The translations under genes were made by a program, and so were the position numbers. From Onthophagus taurus (lineage: Eukaryota; Arthropoda; Insecta; Coleoptera; Scarabaeidae): DNA of 64,000 nucleotides. Shown here one piece after another: positions 21,971 to 32,639 of this stretch. Each line of letters starts with the position of its first letter. Position 1 is the stretch's first letter. The notes beneath the pieces are model-generated. The model ran no database searches, was not told the origin of the DNA, and worked only from the letters and a program-made list of their open reading frames with translations. The stretch is from NCBI RefSeq assembly GCF_036711975.1, contig NC_091976.1:8432001-8496000 (forward strand), read 5' to 3'.

Positions 21971-22444
21971 TAGGTTCGTTGTGATTCTAATTGATTGTGA
22001 TTGTCCTGAAAAAGGTCTTACAAGCTCTTAAGTAACCTCAGGTGTTGGAGGGGTGCAAAAACCTTCTTGAGGCGTTCCTATCGCATGGATGTTCCCGACA
22101 CTTAGGCCAATCCAAAATACGGGGCGGATATTTTACAATAATTTTCTGAACCAATGAGGGAATTTGGGGAAGGGAACAATTTTTGACCGCGTGGTCAGAA
22201 GATAACATCCGCCACTAACTAATCCCAAAAGTCATCACATAAATCCCAAACCGTGGGTCAAATCAACTTTACGTATTTCTAACGTCTATATTTATTATTA
22301 TTTTTATTTCCTCGTATATACGAACTATATGAAGACAAACTATTGTAATCACGAAAAATCCGCTTCGAGGTTTTGATAAATCTTTACATTTGATGGTCCT
22401 AGAATCTATTTTGACCATTTTAGCATTACATCTGTATGTATGTG

Positions 22445-23048
22445 TTAGTATATGTGAAGTATATAGTATATGTGAAACATGTCATGTTTGCTTTGTATTG
22501 CTTTTCCTTGCTTTGTAATTACCGATGGACTCAAACTATCAATTTGACTTTTTATACCATCCACAACGGATTTCGCTTTCTGGGGAGTCTCTTTAGAAAA
22601 CTCAATTGAAATTGGTCGACACAACCGCACAGAAGAGGGAACAGGATTTTGCCACACTACCCTACCGGTTTCTTCGTCAATTAATCTAATAGGTACAAAT
22701 GAAGCTATGAACAAATTAGCATCACATACCATACCACATTAGACTCTTCAGATAGTACTTGCTTGTATTATGGCTTTGTCCAGATGAGCCATCACATCCC
22801 CACTTACTATATAAAACTAACTTTTGTAATCCAGATTTTAAAAAAATCTTCTTTGTACATGATGCTTCTGTCCAACGCGAATTTATCGCAGTAATCAGAT
22901 TTCTTTTGAAGTGATTAATTATTAACTGTATGTTATTGTCTGAAAGGAGATACTGTTCACGTAAAAATTTAATTAAGCCCGAATGATTTTTTCGATCCGC
23001 AATGTAAGCGAGAGCTACTTCACGTTTTAACCATCTTAATATAACCAT
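22445..23048 (-). pseudogene. Transib-type transposase fragment
   Basis: The frame from 23048 to 22722 ends in YSKWGCDGSSGQSHNTSKYY; the frame 22732-22445 continues with IASFVPIRLID, VVWQNPVPSSVRLCRPI and FSKET. The order W-G-C-D-G-S-S-G-x-S, then S-x-V-P-(I/L), then W-Q-N-P-x-P-S-S-x-R-x-C-R-P-I is the Transib transposase core. Transib is the DNA-transposon family related to RAG1, and the D of C-D-G-S-S-G corresponds to the first catalytic aspartate. A frameshift separates the two halves, and the rest of the catalytic triad is not present. Confidence 0.6.
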
Positions 23049-23418
23049 TTTCTATAATAGTTTCTTCGCATATATTGTATTGAAAAAAATTAATTTTTGC
23101 CCATAGCAAACATAAAAAGTACTATATTACTATAAATAGAAATATTTACGGATATTAGAGCACTTACCTTATGAATTAATAATTTTAAATAATGTTCTGA
23201 AAAGAACAGTACTTAACAATGACAAACGATAAGGCGGAGGAAAACTTAAGACAAAAATCGGACGTTACTTTAGGATATATTATGACAATGACAACTAAAA
23301 ATTATGATTACACACATACTAGATTTTAAACAAAAAAAAATAAGTGCGCCATTGGCCGTTGAAGATTTATCCCCGCCAACTAAATTAATGGGCAACAATA
23401 TGTAACCGAAAACTGATA

Positions 23419-24841
23419 CAGGGTGTTTCGGTGACTCGGGGAACAAATGTAACCATATATACTAGAGTGAAAATGATAACGATTTATGTAAAAAAAATTG
23501 GTAAAAGTCCTCAAATTGCAAACATACAGGCCATCAAAGTTAGGAAATTTTAACATATTTTTCTAAATATCTTAAACACTATTTATGGTAAAACGTTGAA
23601 ATTTGGTACAGTGTAAACTAATATCACGTAAAATCATTAGGCAATTTTTGAGTTGGATCGGTACACGGGAACAATGCTATACAGGCTGTCCCAAAAGTTT
23701 GTTTGCTCAGAACTTTTTTATTCTATCATAACCCTACATTTATTTTTACAGTTTCTAATAGTAAATTTAGTTTAGAAACTTTTATCACTCTTAGAGAATA
23801 TTGATAAAATCCACCGTTTTCGTATTAAATGCAAAAATGTTAGGCTCCGAATTCAGTAACACTAAAAAAAAAAATAATAAATAATCTGAATTGGCAGTGA
23901 CAAGTGAAAATCGAACTGAGCTGTCATAACTATTATGTATGCAACATGTCCAAGTGTAGATTTAGCTAAATCACATTTTTAATTTGTTTTAGTTGGTTTA
24001 ATAAAAGAATCCAAAAACAATAAATTAAAAATCAACAAAGAATAAACAAAAAAACGACAACACTAACAGGAATAATTAAAAAAGTACATAAAATAACAAG
24101 ACAAGTAATAAAAAATACTAAAGGAAATGTTCAAAAACTTAGATTTCTTTTTTTTTTAGTGCTATTATTGAAATCGGAACCCAACATTTTTGCATTTAAC
24201 ACGAAAACGATGACTTTTATCAATATTATCTAAGAGTAATAAAAGTTTCTAAACTAAATTTACTATTAGAAACTGTAAAAATTGATTTAGCTAAATCTAC
24301 ACTTGGACATGTTGCATACATAATAGTTATGACAGCTCAGTTCGATTTTCACTTGTCATTGCCAATTCAGATTATTTATTTATTTTTTTTTTTTTAGTGT
24401 TACTGAATTCGGAGCCTAACATTTTTGCATTTAATACGAAAACGGTGGATTTTATCAATATTCTCTTCTAGTGATAAAAGTTTCTAAACTAAATTTACTA
24501 TTAGAAACTGCAAAAATAAATGTAGGGTTATCATAGAATAAAAAAGTTCTGAGCAAACAAACTTTAGGAACAGCCTGTATAGCATTGTTCCCGCGGACTG
24601 ATCCAACTCATAAATTGCCTAACGATTTTGCATCACATTGATTTATACTGTACCAAATTTCAGCGCTTTACTGTAAATAGTGTTTAAGATATTTGAAAAA
24701 ATATGTTAAAATTTCCTAACTTTGATGGCCTGTACCTTTGAAATTTGAAGACTTTTACTAATTTTTTTTTACATGAATCGTCATCATTTTCACTCTAGTA
24801 TATGTGGTTAAATTTGTTCCCCGAGTCACCGAAACACCCTG
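23419..24841. mobile_element. 1.4-kb foldback element with TA target site
   Basis: CAGGGTGTTTCGGTGACTCG at 23419 is mirrored by the inverse ending at 24841, with TA on both sides (23417-23418, 24842-24843). The arms are similar over more than 500 bp. A second pair of inverted ends (CAGGCTGTCCCAAAAGTTTG at 23685, inverse ending near 24583), also bordered by TA, lies inside. Part of the right arm is repeated in direct orientation at 24160-24285. No gene inside. CAGGGTG ends with TA duplication fit Tc1/mariner-type MITEs. Confidence 0.65.
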
Positions 24842-25002
24842 TATAGCATACTTAGAATCAAATTTTTATAAAAATAATTTTAAAATTAGACTATTTTTTT
24901 TATAATTAAAAATGATTGGGGCTTTATATTTAAATAAAAATGTACTAAGGATATAACTTTTGTGGGCACACTGTATAGCATTGCTTCTTCCGATTTTCAG
25001 AA

Positions 25003-25040
25003 AATTGACTATATTCTCGTTATAGAGAATATAGTCAATT
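25003..25040. repeat. Perfect 16-bp-arm hairpin
   Basis: AATTGACTATATTCTC at 25003-25018 pairs perfectly with GAGAATATAGTCAATT at 25025-25040, with loop GTTATA. It lies between the foldback and the Tc1-like element. Function unknown. Confidence 0.6.
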
Positions 25041-25118
25041 TAAAGTACGTTAAAGTTAAAGTACGTCAAGTTTAAGCTACTTAACCTAAGAAAAGCCATA
25101 TTGCATTTAAGCTATGTA

Positions 25119-26684
25119 CAGCTCTGTTCAAATTTAATGCGAATCGTCCACTGTTAGCTCCGACATGACGCTGGTACTGGAAGAAGACGGAGACATCTTT
25201 TGTTTCTATTCAATTCGATTTCTGAAACTAAAGGAAGTTACCCTCTTCCTTAACCCAGGTAAAACCGTCCCAGTTTGAAGTGCGCCGAAGAATGGATCAC
25301 CCTTTTTTTAAATGTGTTAATTTTATTTTATTTTAAATCTTTTTTGATATTTTTAAGAACAACAAATACTACACGATATTTTATATGTTCCTCTAATAAA
25401 TTATTTTAGAGTATTTCTATAAATAAAACGTCAGATAAAAATCTCAGTAATATAATTAATATAATATAAAACTTATAAATAAAGCTTTATGAAACTCTCC
25501 TTCAAATTTTGAATAGAATTATTCAATATCAAAGTTACGTGCATTCAAATTTGTCCGTTCTCTTAAATACAACATGCCTCGTGTTCCTGGTCAACGAGAG
25601 TCAGGTTTGACTACGAGGAGAGCAATTATTACACTTCATCAAGAAGGAATAGATAAACGGTAAATTGCCGAACGTGTAGGCTTATCAGTAAGATTTGAAG
25701 AAAACGGGAAAGTTTGCTGAATACGTCACCGCCAATCCATTTTCAACGTCCAGAATTATCAAGGATTTAATTCGATTGAATACATTCGAGTGCTGGAGGA
25801 TGTTTTGATACTATCAGTAAGAACCTTGTATCCAAAAGGGATCATCACGATTGTTCAAGACAATTCACCCGTGCATTTTTCAAGAGTTGTTCATGACTGG
25901 TTTGACGATCATAATGAGGTTAGGCGAATACCCTGGCCACCGCGGTCACCCGATCTTAACCCAATCAAAAATCTATGGACTTTGGTGGAAAAACAATTCA
26001 ATAAAAATGCCAACTTTCCGACTCGCAACGTGGATAATCTGCGCCGCAACATTACAGTTGTGTGGGAATTATTTCACGGCAAGGATGTATGCAAAAGAGT
26101 AGTAAATTCGATGTCCACCAGATTGCAATATTGCATAGAGAACAATGGGTATTATACAAAATACTGATAATGGACACCTTATAAAATTCTCCCCAATTAG
26201 ATTATTATAATATTTATTATATTTTATATGTATAATAATATATTATGTTTTTTGTTATATAGGAGTATTATATTATATTGATTTTTGATTTTATTATATT
26301 AAAATGGTTATCGATATATTTCAATATAATATATAGTTTATATATAACTTACTATCAATATATAATTTTCATTTCTTATGAGGTTCAACTTATCGTTCCA
26401 CTGTACTACCAAAGTAATACAGTAATTATTAGTAATTATTTTCATGTTCTACAGGAATTGTATAAAGTAAATGGATTGGTTATACTTATTCATTTTCTTA
26501 ATTTTTCCTTGTGATTCAGTCATCTTGGCCATAAATCACATCACCCCGCTTGCCTGTTCGGAACTTTTACAACACTACAGAGCAGGTAAAACCTGGATTG
26601 AATGCCTCGTGAACGTAGGTCGTTTCTAATACAATTTTATGCCTCTACGAGCGGCTCTTTTCGCATTATATCTGAACAGAACTG
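25119..26684 (+). mobile_element. Tc1-like transposon
   Basis: Imperfect inverted ends of about 26 bp, CAGCTCTGTTCAAATTTAAT and CAGTTCTGTTCAGATATAAT (inverse), bound 25119-26684, with TA on each side (25117-25118 and 26685-26686). The 1566-bp length, TA duplication and CAG start match Tc1-like elements. The transposase gene inside is shortened. Confidence 0.7.
25574..26167 (+). pseudogene. Tc1-like transposase, internally deleted
   Basis: ATG at 25574 begins MPRVPGQRESGLTTRRAIIT, the first helix-turn-helix. A TAA appears after about 30 codons, and the rest of the DNA-binding region breaks off near 25700. The open frame 25790-26167 gives the catalytic C-terminus: D-N-S-P-V-H (second catalytic D) and WPPRSPDLNPIKNLW, where N-P-I-K replaces the usual N-P-I-E, so the catalytic E is lost. 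Total length is about 198 codons against roughly 340 for the family; the first catalytic D region is deleted. Confidence 0.7.
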
Positions 26685-27232
26685 TACGTCGTCAGTAAAC
26701 AAAAATAACACTTCCGTGCGTGACGTGGACCTCTTAGTATTCTGATCATAACTTCTAAATAGGCAAATGTTGGCAGCTAATTTTTTTTATATGTTTTAAA
26801 GAAATAAATAGTCTTTAAAATTATATATATTTTAGACCATCGCTAAACATCGCTAACTGCTAAAACTCTAGCTAAAGAAATCTCCAAATTGATGGTATCG
26901 GATAATCCCGCGTTTATTGTTAAAACACAACGATGAAATTATTTATTGATACCTGAATTAGGTTCTCCATTGAACAACCTTTTCGGGAAGATATGACGTT
27001 ATATAGGTATCACACTAAAACTTTATATTAGCAGTCGTTAAAAATCACTACAAAAGTAACCGAAATACGTGAAATCAGAGACATATAAGCTTTGATATTT
27101 TTTTTTTTACTTAAATACGTCATATAAAAATAAAACTTATGTTAATTAATAAAATCTGACATTTCTACTATAGGATTCAATTGAAAAAAGAAATAAATTT
27201 CGACTTTCGAAAAACCCATTTATGATCAGCAA

Positions 27233-27253
27233 ACGATTCAAATTGCCCATAGT
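27233..27253. mobile_element. Possible Transib terminal repeat with CGTCG target
   Basis: Reading leftward from 27253 the sequence is CACTATGGGCAATTTGAATC, starting with the CACTATGG characteristic of Transib ends. The next five bases outside are CGTCG (27254-27258), fitting the CGNCG target preference of that family. The opposite end was not found. Together with the fragment at 22445-23048, this suggests one Transib element later filled by other insertions. Confidence 0.5.
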
Positions 27254-27378
27254 GCGTCGGTCGTAAACACGAGACATGACCTTTGGAACCTTAAAAGAAA
27301 AAGGTTGCACGCTAGGAATATATAATTCGTATGATTTATTCCCAAAACCATTAAATAATTCCCGAATTATTACACTTC

Positions 27379-28346
27379 CTACGTGGCTGATAGAACGCAG
27401 TCGATCAGAGTTAGAGGTTTTTCCTCGCAGATGTTGTCAGTCCCATCCGGGGTTCCTCAGGAAAGCGTTCTTGGACCTTTGCTTTTTAATATTTATATTA
27501 ATGACATATTTAAGTGTTTTAAATACGCTAACTGTTTAATGTATGCAGATGATCTAAAGATCTTCTGCCGCGTGTCTAATCCAAGAGATCGTTCTGCTCT
27601 TCAGCGAGATCTATATGAACTTGCTCAATATTGTTGTACAAACTTCATCACCATAAATTATAGTAAATACTTTACATTTACTTTTACAAAAAAGCCTGGT
27701 CCTATGCGCTTTGACTACATCGTTGGAGGGAAGTTGTTGAACAGGGTTACTTCTATAAAAGATTTGGGCGTGACACTTGATAGTAAGCTATTATTCAGTG
27801 AGCATGTCTATTTGGTGGTTGGCAAGGCTTTTCGTATGCTTGGTTTCGTCATGAGATCGGCTGCTGATTTTACCGACACTAGTTCATTAATGACTCTCTA
27901 TTATACGTACGTATTTTACATTTTGAATTATTGAACTGTTGTATGGAATCCTCAATGTGATATATTCGTGGGATATTCGTTTTTTATGCTGGAAATCTCA
28001 TACTACCTATGTTGACTACGACTCGGCGTGCCAATCTTTCCACTTGTTACGACTCGGCCAACGGCGACTTGCTAATGATGTAATACTTTTATATAAAATA
28101 ATTCATAATATTTATAGATCATCTTCGCTTACATCACTGCTTAACTTCCACGTCCCACGATCGCTTCGTTTTGATTTTATGTTTTTTACCACCACTCCGC
28201 GCACTAACGCCTATCAGCATTCGCCATTGTTGCGCTCTGCTCGCTCTGCTGACCGTCTTTCCATTGATATATTTGCGTACGAATCCTTAATCTCCTTTAA
28301 AAGAGCGACCCTCGCTGCTGTTGGAAACATGCCGTATATCGATTAA
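27379..28346 (+). pseudogene. LINE A ORF2: C-terminal half of reverse transcriptase
   Basis: The frame 27383-27934 has SVPSGVPQESVLGPLLFNIY (motif B; S-V-L-G preceded by E where G is usual). YADDLKIFC, the catalytic Y-x-D-D box, is near 27543, and VTSIKDLGVTLDS near 27750. A TGA at 27932 and a frameshift near 27960-28030 lead to the frame ending at 28346 with RLGQRRLANDVILLYKIIHN. This is the missing half of the polymerase broken at 21282. Confidence 0.7.
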
Positions 28347-28611
28347 TTTATACTTACAATTAGTTCGTGTCCTATCACGTGTTGATTGTCAGATACCTCG
28401 ATTTTTTTTCGCTTAATTTTGATCTATTATACTTTATTGTTCTTTGTTTTACTTTTTTTTCTCTGTTATTTTTGTCAAACTACTTATGCAATTTGAGATA
28501 CTGATTTAAGTTTTTGTGTCCTTTTTTCTTTCTTATTGTATCTTTTTAGTAGCACAGCTTGAATTGGGTTTGTCCTGTGCTGTGTCCCGTGAGCGTAAAT
28601 AAATAAATAAA
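28347..28611 (+). other. LINE A 3' untranslated region and tail
   Basis: T-rich sequence after the last stop ends GTGAGCGTAAATAAATAAAT, an (AAAT)n tail. Immediately downstream the sequence becomes Gypsy pol, so this is the LINE 3' boundary. Confidence 0.6.
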
Positions 28612-28924
28612 ACCGTAAGACAAAAATAAGAATAAGTAAGAGAGTTAGCTATAGAAACAGAAATTGAATTTCCTCATTTAGTATCAACTTTAAAACATAA
28701 AAATAATGTAGGTAATATCCTTGGGGTAAATGTTAGAGAGTTTTCGTTGCAACAAGGTTGTATAATGAGAGGTTATCGTACATTAATTCCCACTAAGTTA
28801 CGTAAAAAAATTCTTGAGGAACTACATACAGCTCACCTAGGAATAAATAAAATGAAATCTCTAGCTAGGGGCTATTGCTGGTGGCCTAATATCGATAAAG
28901 ATATTGAAAATATATGTAAGAATT
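28612..28924 (+). pseudogene. Gypsy integrase, zinc-binding N-terminal part
   Basis: A frame reads LIPTKLRKKILEELHTAHLG, MKSLARGYCWWPNIDKDIE and ICKNC before the insertion. This is the integrase H-x4-H...C-x2-C finger: H-T-A-H followed by C-K-N-C. The second cysteine pair is completed by codons after the inserted transposon (YKC at 30416), proving the two blocks belong together. A stop and shift upstream separate it from RNase H-like residues. Confidence 0.7.
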
Positions 28925-30411
28925 GAAGGGGTCGGGAGAAAAAAGTGCCAAGCATCATTTTGGCCTAACCGAATTTAACAGTGCTGTCTATGAGTAAATT
29001 GAACAAATTACAAGCAGCACTGTTTAGATTTCAATTATTGCCGTTAGATTGCTCTGTATTTGCATTGCATTTTATTACCTCAACTGGTTGTTTGCAAAGT
29101 TTTGGGGAAGACAGTGTCAAGCTCCTCATGAGAAATGGAGGGAAAGAGGAAATGTGTTAGAAATCTTAAAGATTATTATGAAAACCTAGAAGACTTGTAT
29201 GAAGAATTTGATGACAGTGACAGCGATCCCAATTATTTAGCAACAAACCTTCCCTACACCAAAACTGTCATGTGAACCTGCATTTTACTGCAGGAAACTG
29301 TGGACCTATAACGTAGGTATCCATAACTGCACTTCTGGACAAGGTTTTATGTTCATGTGGGATGAATCAGTTGGAAAAAAGGGTAGTGATGAAATAGGAA
29401 GCTGTATTGTAAAGTACTTATTAGTAGCAAATGTCCACGCAAAGAAGTTGGTAATATTTACCGACAACTGCGGAGGACAAAACCTTGTAGCTAGTAAACG
29501 TTTTGAAACAATAGAACATTACTTCCTGATAACTGGACATACTTATCTTCCATCAGACCGTGACTTTTTTTCAAATATAGAAAAGTATCATACCAAGCAC
29601 TGCCAAAATGTGTACAGTCCTGGGCAATGGAGAAAGATAGTAGCAAAGTGTGGAACAAAACACTGAACTTCATTGTAACATGCATGATGAGTGAGGATTT
29701 CCTCGATTTGTCTAGGGTGCAAGAGACCTACTTTAACACAAAAAGCAAGTTTTGTACAGATGGTGTTACTCCTCCACGATTTTCCAAAGCTATTTGCTTT
29801 AAATTTGACAGCGAAGAACCTTTTCAAATGAAACTCAAACACTTGATGAACGAAGAGTTTTTAGTGTTGAACCTAAAGAAACGTGGAAGGAGTTCTATTC
29901 CAGCACTACATTTAAAAAGAAATGCGCCCAACAAAATCAATAAAAAAAAATTAGATGATGTCAAATCCTTGATGCAATACATTCCTCCCATCTACCATGG
30001 ATATTACAATGGCCTACAGTCTTCCGCTGAAGTAGATGACCAAAAGGAAGATGTTGTGGTAATATAGACCTATTTGAAAAGTACCTTTTTGGTTAAGAGT
30101 ATTTTTGTCGATGACAGTGTGTGTTTTAATAAAAGTATAAACAAACTTAATGTCTTTTATTTTTGGGGAAAAAATGCCAAGCAACATTATTCAGTGCATA
30201 TTTTTCTATACAACCATTTTTATCTTATAATAGCATTTTTTTTACCTACATCTTCACTTTTAACGGTATATAGATACATGACCTTTGTATTAAAAAACTT
30301 TGGTTTGTTGTCTGCACTAAAATGTTATTTATAGATTTAGCCAAACTTTCAACTTGCTATATCTCAAAACAACAAACATGATGCTTGGCACTTTTTTCTC
30401 CCGACCCCTTC
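28925..30411 (+). mobile_element. DDE transposon with perfect 34-bp inverted repeats (Sola-like?)
   Basis: The ends, GAAGGGGTCGGGAGAAAAAA plus 14 more bases, are perfectly inverted at 28925-28958 and 30378-30411. Direct AATT stands on both sides (28921-28924, 30412-30415; AATTG if the first base is counted outside). Excision rejoins the Gypsy integrase codons. A 4-bp duplication and the gene inside suggest a Sola-type element, but I cannot confirm that family. The perfect ends indicate a fairly recent insertion. Confidence 0.7.
29249..30067 (+). pseudogene. DDE-type transposase-like protein, C-terminal part
   Basis: From 29249 a frame reads PTPKLSCEPAFYCRKLWTYN, then FMFMWDESVGKKGSDEIGSC, VIFTDNCGGQN and FFSNIEKYHTK. 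The order W-D-E...R/K-G-x-x-E-I-x-S-C, then D-N-C-x-G-Q-N, then I-E matches a widespread insect transposon protein family with a predicted RNase H-fold DDE core. D of W-D-E, D of D-N-C and E of I-E-K are candidate metal ligands. A frameshift near 29645 moves the reading to the frame 29627-30067, ending in a basic tail. The N-terminal part before 29249 is degraded. Confidence 0.55.
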
Positions 30412-30415
30412 AATT

Positions 30416-31402
30416 GTTACAAATGTAGTCTTCATTTGAATAACCCAAGCAATTTGTACCATCCTTGGGAAGAAGTAAAGAGACCTTTTGAAAGGGTTCA
30501 TATAGATTTTGCAGGTCCTTTTATGGGAACATATTTTTTATACTAGTAGATGCTTTTACAAATTGGCCAGAAGTTCATATTCTAAAAAAATTTACTAGTG
30601 AAAATACTATAACAAAATTAAGGGAAATTTTTGCGCGTTTTGGGTTACCTTTTGTATTAGTAAGCGACAATAGACCGCAGTTAACTTCATATAAATTTAG
30701 GGAATTCTTGCGAGTAAACGGGATTATTCATAAATTAACAGCACCTTATAATCCATCTACTAATGGGTTAGCTGAACGGTATGTTCAAACCTTAAAGCAA
30801 GCACTTCGATCAATGAATAGCACATCCGTTACTCTAGAACACGATTTATGTAAATTTTTATTGCATTATCGGAAAAGTCCCCATAGTACCACAAAACAGA
30901 GTCCTTCAAAATTAATGTTCGGTCGAGAAATTAGATCGCGTTTAGATTTAATAAAACCAAATATTGAAAATAAAGACATTCAAAGAACCAAAAATATTAA
31001 AATGCCCGTGATTATTTGTCTAAGAATAAATGGCAATTAGGTACAGTTATAAAACAAATAGGTGAATTGCATTTCTTGGTGGAATTGGATATTGGTACTG
31101 TTTGGCGCAGACATATAAATCAATTAATTAAAGTAGGATCAGATACACCTAAAACAATTGAATTTCGTGTAACACCTCCTGATCGACAAATGGTTCAGAG
31201 TAAACTTCCGTCTGGAAATTCCATTAACGATATGCAGAGTTCGGATACAACTAATAATAATAATAATAATGAAACAAAAACAAATGAAAAGACAATAGAT
31301 ACTAATGTACAAAACGAAATTATTATAATACCTCATTCGCCTATTTTGCGTAGATCTGAACGTACGAAACGAGCGCCGGAAAGATACGGAATATCTAATT
31401 GA
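30416..31402 (+). pseudogene. Gypsy integrase, catalytic core and C-terminus
   Basis: The block resumes with YKC and continues with HIDFAGPF, LVDAFTNWPEVHIL (catalytic D), LVSDNRPQLTSYKF (second D; S-D-N-R where S-D-N-G is usual), NPSTNGLAERYVQTLK (catalytic E) and HYRKSPHSTTKQSPSKLMFG. A frameshift near 31000 leads to the C-terminal frame 31016-31402, with KWQLGTVIKQIGELHFLVEL and RRHINQLIK. It ends RRSERTKRAPERYGISN, the usual end of insect Gypsy pol. Several frame breaks near 30430-30540 inactivate it. Confidence 0.7.
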
Positions 31403-31565
31403 ATTATAATTTTTTTTTTTTTACTTATGTTCACTTACATTATTATTCAATTTATTTTGATATACATTGTTAATTTTAGGTTCAAATTGATTTATGTAAA
31501 AGAATTTATATTTTTTTTTGTTTTGTAATTCAATACATGTTACTTTTTTTTAACGAGGGAAGGAG

Positions 31566-31729
31566 TGTTATATATTTTTATTTCGAATTATATGTATTGC
31601 GCATGTGCGAGGACACAGAGGTATTGTAAAGAGATGTAAAACGGACATTCGAGAAATTGATTCTCAACAATAAAGATCAAGACGAAAATAATAAGTACGT
31701 TCGTTTTAATACATACTTACATTCCTACA
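31566..31729 (+). repeat. Gypsy 3' LTR, 164 bp, with preceding polypurine tract
   Basis: The purine run GAGGGAAGGAG (31555-31565) directly precedes TGTTATATAT; the LTR ends TTACATTCCTACA at 31729, giving TG...CA termini. An AATAAAG polyadenylation-type signal lies near 31670. No 5' partner in this window. Confidence 0.55.
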
Positions 31730-31751
31730 AAAACACTACACTTTCCGTAAG

Positions 31752-32465
31752 TTGAAAGTTGCTTGGAAGTGCCTCGAGCATCTACTTAACGATTTCCATA
31801 CGCGTTTTGAAGAAATCAATAAACAGTACAACAATATACTAAATCAAATTATTGCAACCAATGAGAAGCTTTCTGAAATTACAAATGAAAACATAAAGAA
31901 AAATGAACAAATATCTCGCCTACAGCATAAAATAAATCTACAGGATCAATACAGCAGAAATAGGAATATTGAACTTCATGGTGTCACTCAGGTTCGCGAT
32001 GAAGATTGTCATGGGATAGTAATGAAAATTGCCGAAGAGTTAAAAGTAAGCTTATCCCCGGTCGATGTTGACATTACCCATCGTTTGTCTAGGAAAGGAT
32101 TGAAACCGGCTCCTATCATTGTCCAGTTTACAACTAGGAAAAAGAGAGATTTATTTTTATCAGAAAAGAGATTGATTATAACTCAGGCCAATTCTACTAA
32201 ATTTGCTGAGCAAAGAATTGGAGACGTTGTATACATAGATGAGAATTTAAATCGTGAAACAAAGGATTTATTAGGGAAAACAAAGTCACGTGCTAGAGAA
32301 GTAGGTTACAAGTTTGTATGGTTTCGTAACTCCAAAATTAATGTGAGGAAAAACGAAGACTTCCCCGTTATAAGAATTTTCAACAGAGAAAATTTAGATA
32401 GGAAATTGTTTTCTCCTGGCTATGATGATCACGTGGACGGAGGATCCGAAGAACCGACTCGATAG
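31752..32465 (+). CDS. LINE C ORF1 protein (coiled coil, RNA-binding type)
   Basis: A 237-codon open frame without internal stop. Residues about 10-80 are a heptad-rich coiled coil; DQYSRNRNIELHGV (about 72-86) is the usual ORF1 motif. THRLSRKG and KPAPIIVQFTTRKKRDLFLS form the RRM-like part, and GYKFVWFRNSKINVRKNED the C-terminal domain. The first ATG at 31752 follows shortly after unrelated LTR sequence, so the true N-terminus, often a zinc finger, may be lost. It lies about 175 bases before the truncated ORF2. Confidence 0.65.
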   Translation: MKVAWKCLEHLLNDFHTRFEEINKQYNNILNQIIATNEKLSEITNENIKKNEQISRLQHKINLQDQYSRNRNIELHGVTQVRDEDCHGIVMKIAEELKVSLSPVDVDITHRLSRKGLKPAPIIVQFTTRKKRDLFLSEKRLIITQANSTKFAEQRIGDVVYIDENLNRETKDLLGKTKSRAREVGYKFVWFRNSKINVRKNEDFPVIRIFNRENLDRKLFSPGYDDHVDGGSEEPTR

Positions 32466-32639
32466 GCTATGCTGGGAGTGTGGTAAAAGCTTAACAAGGA
32501 ATAAAATATTTTCGTTTGTTGTTTATTAACTTTTAAAATATTTTGCTTACGCTTAGAATTGAATTGATTTTTTTGGTTGTCTTTTCTTTAATTATTGATA
32601 TTGTTTTTTTTTCTTTTTTATCATATGGCTCAAAATTAT

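Larger units (their letters stand above)
21283..27374. mobile_element. 6.1-kb composite insertion in LINE A reverse transcriptase
   Basis: The polymerase frame breaks after QQWLAS (21282) and resumes with YVADRTQS at 27379. CTTC stands on both sides (21279-21282 and 27375-27378), and the insert begins TG and ends CA. No LTR pair or inverted ends were found at these edges, so the first inserter is unknown. Inside lie Transib remains, a large foldback and a Tc1-like element. Confidence 0.5.
12283..28611 (+). mobile_element. LINE A: PHD-finger LINE split by at least four insertions
   Basis: A CR1/Jockey-group LINE can be followed in order. It runs from 5' leader (to 12495 and 15118-15318), ORF1 zinc finger and coiled coil (15319-15409, 17872-18543), ORF1 end (19206-19383), ORF2 endonuclease and first half of reverse transcriptase (19393-21282) to the second half (27379-28346). 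The 3' end has an (AAAT)n tail near 28595-28611. The interruptions are a foldback element, a P-like element, an unidentified segment and a 6-kb composite. The true 5' end is not defined; 12283 is an outer limit. Confidence 0.7.
28612..31729 (+). mobile_element. Gypsy-type LTR retrotransposon, 3' part
   Basis: An integrase gene and a 164-bp 3' LTR are present, without gag, protease, reverse transcriptase or 5' LTR. It begins abruptly at the LINE A tail, as if LINE A had entered the pol gene. It is interrupted at 28925-30411 by a DNA transposon. Confidence 0.7.

Noticed and set aside
21283-27374. A 6-kb LTR element with TG...CA ends and CTTC duplication
   Set aside because: No terminal direct repeats and no gag or pol genes were seen; a 4-base match can be chance. 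Kept only as a composite insertion.
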